This document shows, one piece after another, positions 33,730 to 44,436 of a stretch of DNA of 64,000 bases. The stretch's first letter is position 1; every line of letters begins with the position of its first letter. The DNA lies in contig CM024764.1 in the NCBI GenBank assembly GCA_014218235.1, positions 65,013,184 to 65,077,183 of the forward strand. Reading direction: 5' to 3'. Source of the stretch: Colocasia esculenta. Taxonomy: Eukaryota > Streptophyta > Magnoliopsida > Alismatales > Araceae. The notes beneath the pieces are model-generated. The model saw only the letters and a list, made by a program, of their open reading frames with translations, did no database searches and had not been told where the DNA came from. Made by a program: the position numbers and the translations under genes.

Positions 33730-36700
33730 TCAATCGCTCCGTTTACAAATGGCCACTTTCGGCCACAATTTCCTGAGCTCCCTTACATAATTCATCCAAT
33801 CATTTTCAATCTCCGTTACATTTGGAGCTGGCCTCCTGATGGTGCAAATCTTCCATATAGCTTTAATAGTGTTTGCCTCCTCGCCGTCATTATTAGTGTC
33901 GATGTCGTGCCATTTGATCGGCGGGAGGTGGGATGGTCCTTTGAAGATGCGCCGTGGAAGTCCGAGCTGAGGAAGGCAGCAGTGTGGATTGTAGAGGACA
34001 AACTCGGACACTCCAATCAACCTTAAATCCACACCAGGTGCTAGTCGGGTTCGCACATCACGGGCGAGAAGTGGCACCGGAGTGAAAGTGAAGGCTCTCT
34101 CAGGCATATCTCAGAAGAAGTCGCGCCAATTTGCCCGCGTCTTGAGCTGTGAAGCTCGGTTCACCACATGCCCTTCTAAGCCCACGAGGTGATCCAAGTG
34201 CTTAAGTGGAGTCTTGGAGAAGATCTGGGATGAGCTTGTAATTTCATTGCTTAGACAAAACTTGAAGTGTAAGTCAGTCCAGCACGTTAGTAAAAGCATA
34301 GATTCGTATGGAGGCCTACCCAAGCTTGCCGCCGTGAGTTCGCTGTAGAGGAAGGCTAGCACCTCCGGTCTCAGCCACTCTCCTTCCCAAATGGCGCAAA
34401 CCACGCCAAGCTGATCCTCTTCCAAAACATTGTCTATCAAAGGGAAGAGGAGCACACCCGCCACGCAGACGACAAATGTGGCGGAACACCTCGTTCAAGC
34501 CCATTAAACCGATAACGTACTTGATCCGAGTCCGCCTCCCGCGAACGGACCGAAGCCTCGCCAGGGATACCATACCACCGTCCGTGTAAACACAAAGGGA
34601 CACACCATTTCATATATATATTCCACAAGTTTACATAGTCATATTTCCACAAAACTAAAAGAAAGTACAAGAGCCTGGGGCATACCCCGAGGTACAACTA
34701 AAGAAAGTAAACAACTAACTACACTACTACTGCTACACTGCTTCTACTACACTGCTGGAGGTACTGACCCTGCACCGCTACGACGCGGCTCTGAACTGGA
34801 CGACGGTCGAGAAACATCCTCCTCGCCTTCACCTGTGGGGGTAGGGGTGAGCCTCGCTAGTCACTGGCTCAGTAGGGAACTCCCCCAAAACCGAGCAAAC
34901 CAAAAACACAGGTACAAAAGTAGTCAACAGTACCAACAATTTATTGAACAACTAAGCAGGATATGAAAGCTGTAAAAGTACTCACCGCCTGCCGACTATG
35001 AAAAACAACAATAATAATTAAACGAAAAACCAGTACAAGTGTACGAGCTAAAATAGAGACTGCCAAACACGAGCCACGTGAACTGGTTTACGACACCAGA
35101 GACTGACTCGGACAAGCTAACACAGGTCTACCTCTCAGTCTCGCAGCCACGGATGAAAGGTCCAGCTGCCGCTCCATGTGAAAAGGTCAAGCAACTGTGG
35201 AGACCAACTAAACACCGCCACCTGTGGACCACACGGTCGCAGGCCCATGCCTGGCACCTCTAGAGACCCTGGCCTTGGCTCGCTAGAGTGAGGAACTGGA
35301 AAAGGACTAGTTGGGGATCAGTGTCGACTACCGGTGTCCGTACCCCCAACTACGAGCGCGCTACAAGTGACTAAAGACAAACACAAGTGTCACTGTCCCA
35401 CTGTCGTCTTTCCCTCAGCCAGACGTCCAACTCAAACACAGGAGTGAGGGTGTCCAGGTCAGACAACACAGACCTCAACGGTATAGTACATGTACCAGGA
35501 CAAAGCCCCGAGCTAACAGCCTGGCTCACAGAGAACCTGGGGCACCCAACTTGAGAGGTAACCACGGTAGGCGTCGTACTACTTGCCACATACACAAAAC
35601 CACGTGCACGTCACACAAACCACGTGAAGACTCACGTAAATAGCGTGCACTAGTAGTTCACTACACATGAACACCACGAAAACACGTAAAGAACCAGCCA
35701 ACTGCGTACCCAGTATGCTAGTATCAGAAACCACTTGCACTAGGTGCACCACAATTATCATTGCACCGCTCGATGTCATCAAATATTTAATATAACAACA
35801 TTTTCATAAAAACATGCTGGCGGCAACATCGACTGCCGTCAATGGGATGTAAACGGCAAGGTATCTGGCCGTTAATATCCCAGCTGAAGAACCTGGCGTC
35901 AATCGATGTTGACGCCAAGATCTTCGGCCATCAACTTCACAGAAACCCTTGGCTGATACCTCAGGTATTCCCAGCCCTAAAACCAATAGAAAAACACGAG
36001 GAATCACCTTCTCTAGCATGCATGAATCCTAATCAACTCGAAACAACATGTTTCCATTGTTAAATTGATCAAACCATCCATCAACCCCGCATGAAATACC
36101 ATTCCCCAAAAACGCAATTAACATGCAGATTCCATGCGTTCTAGATGCATTATCACAACCTATAGGGACTAAAGGGATCGTTCCCTACCTCAATACACGC
36201 TTAAACCTCCTAAATTCTCCCGATTCACACCAAACCTTCCGTGAGCTCCTACGGTGATTACACCTCGCTCCGGCGTTTCCTTGGCCGATTCTTCACTGTC
36301 TCGCGTTCCACGATCCTCCAACTAACCTTTTACAACTGTTGGAAATAGTGGGGAAGCAAGGGGCATGAAAACAGGGCAAGGGAGAGGGAGAATAGAGTGA
36401 GGGAACTGCCCTCAGGTAGACCTATATTCTGCAGGTCGCACAGGTTGGCGTCAACCCTAATGCCGTTTAGGGAACCGTCACAGTAGACGTCCACAAAGCC
36501 TGACGTTAAGTTCTTAAGTTGACGTCCCCTTCAATGGACGTTAAACTAGTCAATGACCACACCTTGGCCGTCAACTCCTAATCAACTGCAGTAGGTTCTA
36601 TCTTCTTTCAGGACCAAACCTACACCAAACCTGCGCGCACCACACATCCAAACCACACTGGCCTCACAATGGCCACCACAACCAATACACACATGATCCA

Positions 36701-37426
36701 TAAGGATCCGTAAAGCATGCGACGTTACAACAAATCCCTTCATTACCTGCTCAAGCTTCTCATCGTCCCTTGTTCTCGATATCTCCCTCATGGTCCAAGC
36801 CGCCATTTTTTGTAAATTAATCCCTTTGTTGGCACGAACGCCTTGGGCCTCCCTCGGATCCATAAAGCTCTCAAGCACCGCCCTGCTTGAGTAATGCCTT
36901 GGCATGATCGCCATTCTTTCTTCCTCGCCCTGCTTTATTTGCTTCAAACCTAACAAGAGTTCAACTTCTTCCAAAAGAACAGTGGCTTCAAAAGTTCGGA
37001 AGAGAAATGTGTTGGTTTGAGGGTGCCACAATTCGATTAATGCCCCGAGAGCCGCCCAATCAAGGCGGATCTCATGGTACCTTTTGGCATGAACAGTAAG
37101 GTTGTTAATCCCCCATTGTCTAAGGATAGAGGTCATATCAGGAGTAATAGTAGAGGTTAATTGTTGAAGCCAAGGGAGGCGCATGAAGCGTCGGTTGCCC
37201 AGGAAGGGCGGGTAATCCTAAACGGGTAGCCATGGTATAAGAGTCGGTCGTTTGAGAGAGGTAAGAAAGATGGAACGAAAGTCAAGAGGGAAGAGCACCA
37301 AACATAATAATTAGAAGCATGTCAAAGCAAATCAATCAAAGGTTAAACTCATCCACTTACCATCTTTGCTTGGACAAGTCTGCAAATATCGCCCTCCAAT
37401 TGGCTTAATCTATGAAAACCCTCCAT
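33730..37426 (-). pseudogene. antisense gene II: two-exon PMD/DUF7745-like protein, split by a solo LTR
   Basis: Exon 1 (37361-37426) starts at ATG 37426 and encodes 22 residues. A 143-bp GT-AG intron (37218-37360) joins in phase 0 to a long exon reading through 36591. That exon contains LGALIELWHPQTNTF and TVLLEEVELLLGL, typical of the N-terminal part of transposon-borne plant mobile/DUF7745 proteins. A solo LTR (34522-36590) interrupts it. Removing the LTR lets the frame run on. A frame change near 34465 and a TGA at 34111 (likely CGA decay) follow. The C-terminal part holds GVLLFPLIDNVLEEDQL and LRPEVLAFLYSEL. Family naming is by pattern only; function unknown. Confidence 0.7.
34522..36590 (-). 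repeat. solo LTR A, chromovirus type
   Basis: On the minus strand this 2.07-kb block starts TGCAGTTGAT and ends ACTCGGATCA. It has the layout of the 10741 LTR: motif cluster, CT-rich leader with a GGATCGTGG block, second motif cluster, a CTCGGGGTATGCCCC-like box and a GGACGG terminal region. Its motif is TTGACGTC/GCCGTCAA, not GTCGCGAC. No PBS, gag or pol adjoins, so it is a solo LTR. The candidate target duplication is imperfect (GTACT against GTAGG). Confidence 0.65.
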
Positions 37427-37512
37427 CTCTCTCTAGAGCGCATCTTTCCCTTCTTCCCTTCTCCCCCTCCTTTCACCCTCCTTCTCCTTCTCTTTGGAGG
37501 GGAGTTTGTGCA

Positions 37513-37520
37513 TTTAAATA
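37513..37520 (-). promoter_or_regulatory. TATA-like box upstream of antisense gene II
   Basis: TATTTAAA on the minus strand lies about 90 bp upstream of the exon 1 ATG, a plausible spacing for an antisense promoter inside the Tat element. Transcription is not shown by sequence alone. Confidence 0.45.
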
Positions 37521-37526
37521 GAAAGG

Positions 37527-38899
37527 GGGAAGCATGGGAGTTTGAAAAGGGAATCCCGGAGATATATTATCTCCTGCAGCTGCCCCATGCCCCATGTTCC
37601 CATTGAAGGGAAAGAGCCAAAGCTTCCAATCAAACTGACGACATTAATCGCGTCCGTATTAGTAGATGCTATTTAGTTTTTAAAGGCATCTGGCCACCCA
37701 GACGCTATTTGTAAAACAAAAAAAAAGGGCGTCCCAACTGGACGCGGATAAAGGGTCTTCACATAACTCATCTTCTTTCACTTCATGAAGTCTAAGAAAG
37801 TTCAAATTGGCACTCCAACTTCATGATAGGCAAGAGGGACCCAAGGCCTAGCAATTTATGCAATAAATCATCCTAATCTTCGCAAGTTCAAGTTCTTCAG
37901 GGTGTTGCTTCCTGGCTTCACCACTAAATTGGCTATGCTACAGAGGCTCACCAAGTGCTTCATCAGAGAGAATTTGACACACGTCACACTCATGGATCCT
38001 CTCTGTAGAGCTTGAAATACCAAGGTTAGCGATGATGGCAAATATGTGTGCTTTGATGAAAGTAGGGTTTTGGGTGCCTCTTGGTGTTCAAGAGTGTGGG
38101 CGGTCTAGCTTTTCATGTAACCATCTTTGACAAATTTTCATGCAATGCAAGGATGGTTACAGTTCTTGGCAATGATGGTCATGGTCAAACCTTCCCACAC
38201 TCTGGAGCTGCCTGTGTAAACGCGTCCAACATGGTGGCCGTGATTCTCTATTTATAGGCGTCCAGATTGCTCGTCGCATTTTTACAAGTATCATTGTTTG
38301 TCATTTTCCACTCTATCATTTGTTGCTTGTCAATAATAATCAATCTTTGAGCACAGGATCGGGATGTCTTTTGCCGTACAATACATGATCATCCTCGGCA
38401 ACCACTACCTCGGTATTGTAAATATTGCATCTTACTATATGGTATACTTTATTAGAGAACATCAAGGACCTTGAGGCTCTGACAAAACTGGAGTTTGAGT
38501 TCCCCTCCTCCTCCAAAAACAATGATGATTCCAGAGGAGTCTTACGACTTGAGGATAGGCCGTTGTGCTGTGGAGGGACGACAGTTCTGCTTGGTATCCC
38601 GACTTCCGCAACATAACAATATTATCTTTGATTATTTTATACTTTGCTTTATGTTTTTTTTCTTTTAGCCCAGCATGCATCATATAGGACCCTTTTGAGC
38701 ATAACTCCGGCAGGTCACTCTCGATTTTAACTGAAAAAAGCCACTTGTTCCTCAATCCCAAAATAACATGAAATATTCCACTCCGAGTCAAGTACTCAGT
38801 CCATTATGTTGTTGTTTGAAGATCATCGCTTGAGAAACTCGCTGCCTTGGATTTCCTTCAATTTGCTTATTCTCCCTAAAGATCCACCAGCGGCAGTGG
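37527..38899. other. Tat spacer, no gene
   Basis: No coding region is supported. GGACGC/GCGTCC-type motifs recur at about 37649, 37698, 37728, 37740, 38221 and 38262, tying this stretch to the Tat element. The segment 37885-37985 resembles 33345-33470. Confidence 0.55.
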
Positions 38900-38904
38900 C
38901 AGAC
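38900..38904. repeat. left target-site duplication of solo LTR B (CAGAC)
   Basis: CAGAC directly precedes the LTR and is repeated at 42591-42595 directly after it. Confidence 0.85.
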
Positions 38905-41900
38905 TATCACGTCCCGAGAATTACGCAGCGGATATTAGTTCGAATAGTTCGAGTCAATATTCCGAGATGTGAACAGTCGGCAAATAAGCCTCTAGCTAGC
39001 ATGCACTAAATGTGTATCAACACCACATCACAATAGGGCCCAAATGTTGAACTCAATATAAATTGTATTCAATTGTATTAAAAATGAAAACTATTACAGG
39101 ACTAAGACTCAATAAAAGTGATAGTACATAATACCTCACTTCCTACTACATTGTTCTAATACTCAAAATAACTAACTATAGATAGACTCATAATTGGAAC
39201 GCTCATCACTCGGACGCATTCCCATCCTCGACTTGCTCTTCCTCTTGAACTTCATAGTCACCTAGATTGGGTAAAAGGTAGGGGATGAGTAAACTAGCCC
39301 AGTAGGATTTATATCTCAAATTGCGGGCAATGATATAAGTGATTAACATTTTAGAACTAGGCAAGTACGATGAATGATATGCAAGTACGAATAAAACTCG
39401 TTAAAACATGATATATAAGACAAGCTAGAGAGAGTGATTATGATAGAGCGAGATTTGTGAACAAGATGACAAGATAGAACTAGCAATAGATCACTTTGTA
39501 CAAGCACGCAAGAATTCACTTGATGTCAAGAACGCCAGATATCACTAATTGCATTAAATGTAGGATGGCCATATCACGCAAGCAAGCAAGCAAGAATGTA
39601 CGAGCACGATCAAGTAACACTAATCCGGCACGTAGACACTAATGTACACCAAGAAAAGATCCATCAAGAATGTACACCAGGACACGTGTATGTGGTATTG
39701 TATCTAACATTCAACAAGCAAGAAAGTACTCCCATCGCAGATGCAACGCCAGTAATCATTATACCCCATGGTTAACAGTATATCTATGACTCGCCGTCAT
39801 TGGGGCTAGATTGGAGCCCTTGGACACACGCCGTGCCCTGTCAGCATCTCATGTAAAATTTTAAATGTAGATACCCATAGTCATTAATAATGGCCAATGA
39901 GAGTTTCAAAACGTAGCATGTGTAATGTCATGTTCATGATGATGATGAGAAGAAGTAATAATTAAATTGAACATGATTTCATGAGAACAATGGTCAAGAG
40001 ATAAATTCGGCATCATAACGATACAATTTATACTTTCGTTCAATCTTTACATTAATGGCTTTAGTCTAGTTTGTAAGTCACACTCACGAGATCAAGAAGA
40101 GAGAGGAAGTGCACGCTATCTCTAGGGAACTTCAATGGTACAACCAACTCGTCGGCCATGTAGGAATCCATGGTCAGAGGAGATTTACGGAGGCCTTGGT
40201 GAAAAGGTCGCTAGTCTACCGATTCGGAATGACCGGTAGAGAGTTTCCAATTTCCCAAGAAAAGGCTACCTAACAGTGCTAGTGTGTAGTGCAGTACGCG
40301 TGTCTCAATTCTCAAACCATCGGTCTCAAACTCGCAGGAAGCACTTGACAATATAACATGGAATAAAACTATGCACTTTAACTCATCATGGTTTGCAAGA
40401 TTTTATGATAACTCTTATCATTTAAACATGGTAGAACAGTAGGAAGATTAAATCACAAGAAACATGAATGGATCATAACATTTAAGGAGCACTTAGAATA
40501 GCATCCATGTAATTAAAGCTTTTTAAATGGGTTAATCGCTTTTAAGCCATTAAACAACAATCATGTAATGATCAGACCCAAGACAGGTAACTTACACAGC
40601 AAATATCACATTTATACAGACCTCGAGTATATGCGGAAAACTTTGTAAGAAAACACGTGGTTTCCAGTAAAAATCCTGAGATCGCGACATAGCCATATAA
40701 GGAAGGTGACAGATCGGGCCCAGAAGGCGACACAGGGGTGTGAGCATCGCGACAGGGTCGTCAGATCAGGTAGCTGGATAGCGACGGAATGCATGTCGCC
40801 TTGAGAAGGCGACAAGGGGTATGTCGCAATCAACCCTCTGAGAGCGACATATCGGGCCGTCGCGTTCACAGGGTCCGTGCCTGGCTCGGACAGAGCAAGG
40901 ACAGTGCCTTGGATTGCGGACCTGTCTTTCCTTCTTTTGACATAGGGTTGTTCTAAATTAGAGAACAAATTGCACGGTGCGTGAAAAATAACGAAACCAG
41001 TTTTAAAATAACCTGGACATACTAGGGTACTTCCAGTAAATCGGAATTGAACAATAAAGATGGTTTCGATAGGCTTTGATCGCGGGGAACACAAGGTCAG
41101 ACCAAGGGTAGCTTGAAGACGTAGTTTTATGCAGAAACCCTATTACCACACTTATAACTCTCTAACTAATGAGATTTAGATAAAACATTCAACATGAAAC
41201 CTGACGAGGACAACCAGTAGAATAACTTTCATGTTATGAGTTTTCTCTAATTCGGTCTTGAAACATGTGCAACATATTAAAAATGGGAAAAGCTCTAACA
41301 GTGCGCGACTTTGGAAAAACGTTTATAAATCAAGATCTACTAAATGAAATTCAATGAAACCAGTGGTAAATGAAAGTTAACTTGATGCTCTACACATTGG
41401 TATAGGATATGTTAAGATTTGGCCCGAGAAAACCTACCTTTTGGGTTGAAGAAGTCCCATTATTCCAGAAAATCCGTGTTCAGACCACTTGGAGGAAAAC
41501 GCTTACTACTCCGTGTATACTGCATGGAATTTGAGCATTCCACTTGGGTTAGAACGTAGACTTGACCCTCTTTCCAGGGGTATAGGCCTTGAAAGGTTTG
41601 GTTTAGGTTTGACTCACCTTTGGTCGACTTCAAGAGGGTGGTTTGTGCAGGTCGCAGCAGACGAGAAGGGGAAGAAGAACAGCTTCTTGTGGTCGTTCCA
41701 CAGCTCCTCAGCCACCAAGAGCTCCTCCACACGACCCTAGCAAGTTCTAAATTCGTTCCTATGGTTTGGGTGAAGAGTATTTAAGTAACCATGGTGTTTA
41801 GGAGTCCTATTATAACTAGGAAAAGAGGATTTCGGGATTGGCATGTTTGGTTTCCTATTTTTGATGATTTCATCCTCCCTTTGAGTGTGTGAGGTATTAG

Positions 41901-42590
41901 GAAACCTCCCCTCATAGTTAGGCACGAATTTGGGTTGCCATGAATGCATGATTGCATCCCAATTCAACTCAAATTGCCTCTTTCTAATTTCAGCCTATTT
42001 AGAGTTACGAATTTCTATGTATTTTCTAGCTTTATTTGATTTTTGGGTCATATGTGGTCCATTGGCCCAATTATGATAATGGGTCATCAATATATAATGT
42101 TGGAAGTCTCTCCAACATTTTTATTAAATTTTTTATTGCGTCGTATTTTCGTGTTAACGGTTTTTCGACTTGTTTCCTTATTTAGATAATCAGTCGCAAT
42201 AACTCTTAAACCTAGTCCAAATGATTTTTATTGACCCACATTTATTGATGGGTCATTAGAGAATATTATTTGAAGTCCATATATGATTTTTATTTAATTT
42301 TCTAACTCATCCGAGTACGTGTGATAATGGTTTGTCGACTTATTCATGAATTACGATAATAAGTCGCGAAACACTTTAAACTTGGCTAATACGATTTTTC
42401 ATTTCAAAAATTTCTTTGTGAAACATTTAGTAATAATGTTTAGGGTTGATTTATAATTTTTACGGAATTTTTTGATGTGTTTTAGCACATACGATAATGA
42501 TACGTATATTTTAAATACTCCGATATTATGGAAATTATTTATTTCCATTTATTTGAGTTTTTATGTAGTTAAAATTTTCGGGGTGCTACA
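38905..42590 (-). repeat. solo LTR B, 3.7-kb Ty3 LTR
   Basis: On the minus strand it starts TGTAGCACCCCGAAAATTTT, a classic plant Ty3 LTR start. It ends CTCGGGACGTGATA, matching the usual GGGACGTGACA end with one decayed base. CAGAC flanks both sides. No internal domain, PBS or polypurine tract is present, so the element was reduced to one LTR by recombination. A short cluster of GCGACA-type motifs lies at about 40680-40865. At 3686 bp it is long, as in some Tekay-group elements. Confidence 0.85.
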
Positions 42591-42668
42591 CAGACGCCTC
42601 CAAAGGTGAAACCTAACGGATTGTGTCCTTAGGTACTTCCCCGATGCTGGAAGTTGATCTTTCTCCTT
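42591..42668. other. Tat spacer fragment between two insertions
   Basis: Only 78 bp of Tat sequence, including one AGACGCC motif, remains between solo LTR B and the gag-only element. Its continuation starts at 48320. Confidence 0.6.
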
Positions 42669-42673
42669 TTCCG
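42669..42673. repeat. left target-site duplication of the gag-only element (TTCCG)
   Basis: TTCCG precedes the TGTTGAACC start of the left LTR and recurs at 48315-48319 after the CCAACA end of the right LTR. Confidence 0.95.
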
Positions 42674-42879
42674 TGTTGAACCACTTTCTATTTGTTCTTG
42701 TATTTTGGTGATAATAAAATTTATGATGTAACTTAAATTGAATATTTTGTTTCATCTGTGTCGCATCAATCTCATAGCAAAAGCTAAGTCTTTCATTGAT
42801 GCAATATTTGGCGCACTAAAATGATAAAATCGATGTTTAATCAATATACATCGATTTCTGTTTAAAGTGCCAAAGTATC

Positions 42880-43240
42880 AAGCGCCGCAACGATTTGCTA
42901 AGAAGTCGATGCCATAACGATTTGATAAGTGGCCATAACGATTTCTTCTTTGAGCGTATTGATTTGATAAGAAGTCGTTCCCATAACGATTCCTTAAGTG
43001 ACCGAAATGATTTTCCAAGAAGTCGATGCCATAACGATTTCATAAGTATTCGCAACGATTTCTTTAGAAGCCATAACGTTTTGTTAAGAAATCGATGCCA
43101 TAACGATTTGATAAGTGGCCTTAACGATTTCTTCTTTGAGCGCAGTGATTTGGTAAGAAATCGTTCCCATAACGATTTGTTAAGAAATCGTTCCTATAAC
43201 GATTTCATAAGTCATGCTCATAACGATTTCTTCATGGATT
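42880..43240. repeat. AACGATTT array in U3, copy 1
   Basis: Ten exact AACGATTT cores and several variants recur at irregular spacing of about 25-50 bp, mixed with reverse-orientation AAATCG cores (AAGAAATCGTTCC). The cores lie upstream of the TATA box, so a role as a U3 enhancer is possible. The second LTR has the same array at 46821-47181. Confidence 0.9.
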
Positions 43241-43558
43241 CTGTTGAAACACAGATTGCCTTTATATTTCAAATATGCTTGGCGCTTAAATAAAAAGTCA
43301 AATATCTTCTGACAAAAAGCTGCATGCATATTTCAGAATCTTGTCAAAAAGATATGACCTACTATTTTCAGTATGTTAGCAGAAGCACAGTACCATGCAT
43401 CGTTTATCATAAACACTCTTTTATGCTAACACTCTCTTCTATGCTCACAGACATCGAAGACCATCAGAGTCTGATTAAGACAAATGAAGAGAAAGATCAG
43501 CAACGACTAGAAGAGCTCCAACGGATCTCTTCAACGGATCTATTCTAAAGCTGCTCAA

Positions 43559-43566
43559 TATAAAAG
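43559..43566 (+). promoter_or_regulatory. TATA box of the left LTR
   Basis: TATAAAAG lies 885 bp into the LTR, downstream of the AACGATTT array. It is the best promoter candidate for genomic RNA and recurs in the right LTR at 47500-47507. Confidence 0.75.
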
Positions 43567-44375
43567 ATGGAGCATTGCTGAAGAACAATGAGAGCCTTCT
43601 CTTGAATATCTTTGAAGGAGTGTACATCTGTGAGAAGCACCTTCACGCCACATACACTCAAGGAAAGAGAGAAAGAGCCTGAGCCAAGAAGAAGCATTCA
43701 AAGCATTTCAAGCTCTCAAGCTTCCAAGCTTTCAAGCATTCGAGCCTTCTTTTCTCTCTTCTGTTTCTCTCCGAGCTTATTGTATATCTGGGGAGAGTTT
43801 GGGACTGTGAGCTTTACATGAGTGTTCATCTTGTAAGGTCTCTCAGTCTGATCTTTCTAAGAAAGATCTGTGTCCAGCTGTAGGACTGTATACAGTTGTT
43901 AACCCAGCTAGGGGTTGGTGTCTAGCAGAACCTAACTGGGGTTTGTACCAGTTGTTAACCCAGCTAGGGGTTTGTGTCTAGCAGAACCGCACTGGGGTTT
44001 GTTCCAGGAGGTTGGCTTCTTTACCTGTAAGAGAAGTGGGCTGCCTTCTTGCCCGGGAAAGAGAAGAAGACCTGGTGGGGGATCCAGGGTGTTGTAAGGT
44101 CCATAAGGGGGACTGTACCCTTGGTTAGTGAAATCCCAAGAGTTTGCTTGGGGACTGGACGTAGGACTTCCATGTGGGAAGGGCCGAACCAGGATAAATC
44201 TCCTGTGTCCTTGTGTGATTGTTTATTTGCTTCCGCACTGCTACTCTTTATCACACTAAACTAACCAAACTTTCAAGTGTTATTTTCTGTGTTTAAGATT
44301 CTATTTCAGATTTCAGAAAAACCTATTCACCCCCCCTCTAGGTTTGCTTGCTGCCGTACCAAAAGGGCCAACAAG

Positions 44376-44387
44376 TGGTATCAGAGC
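44376..44387 (+). other. primer-binding site, initiator-Met tRNA
   Basis: TGGTATCAGAGC lies two bases after the left LTR end. Confidence 0.96.
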
Positions 44388-44436
44388 GAGTCTCTGAACT
44401 TTCAAAGAAGATCCAACGATCTTAGAGTAAAGATCC

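Larger units (their letters stand above)
42674..44373 (+). repeat. left LTR of the gag-only element
   Basis: The 1700-bp LTR runs from TGTTGAACCACT to GGGCCAACA. It contains the AACGATTT array (about 42880-43240), a TATA box and a near-terminal doublet of about 49 bp (about 43896-44003). The small open frames inside it are translations of these repeats and not genes. Confidence 0.97.

Noticed and set aside
42895..43293. 132-codon open frame with HNDF repeats in both LTRs (also 46836-47234) and its minus-strand counterpart.
   Set aside because: It is a translation of the AACGATTT array in U3, upstream of the TATA box, and has no domain.
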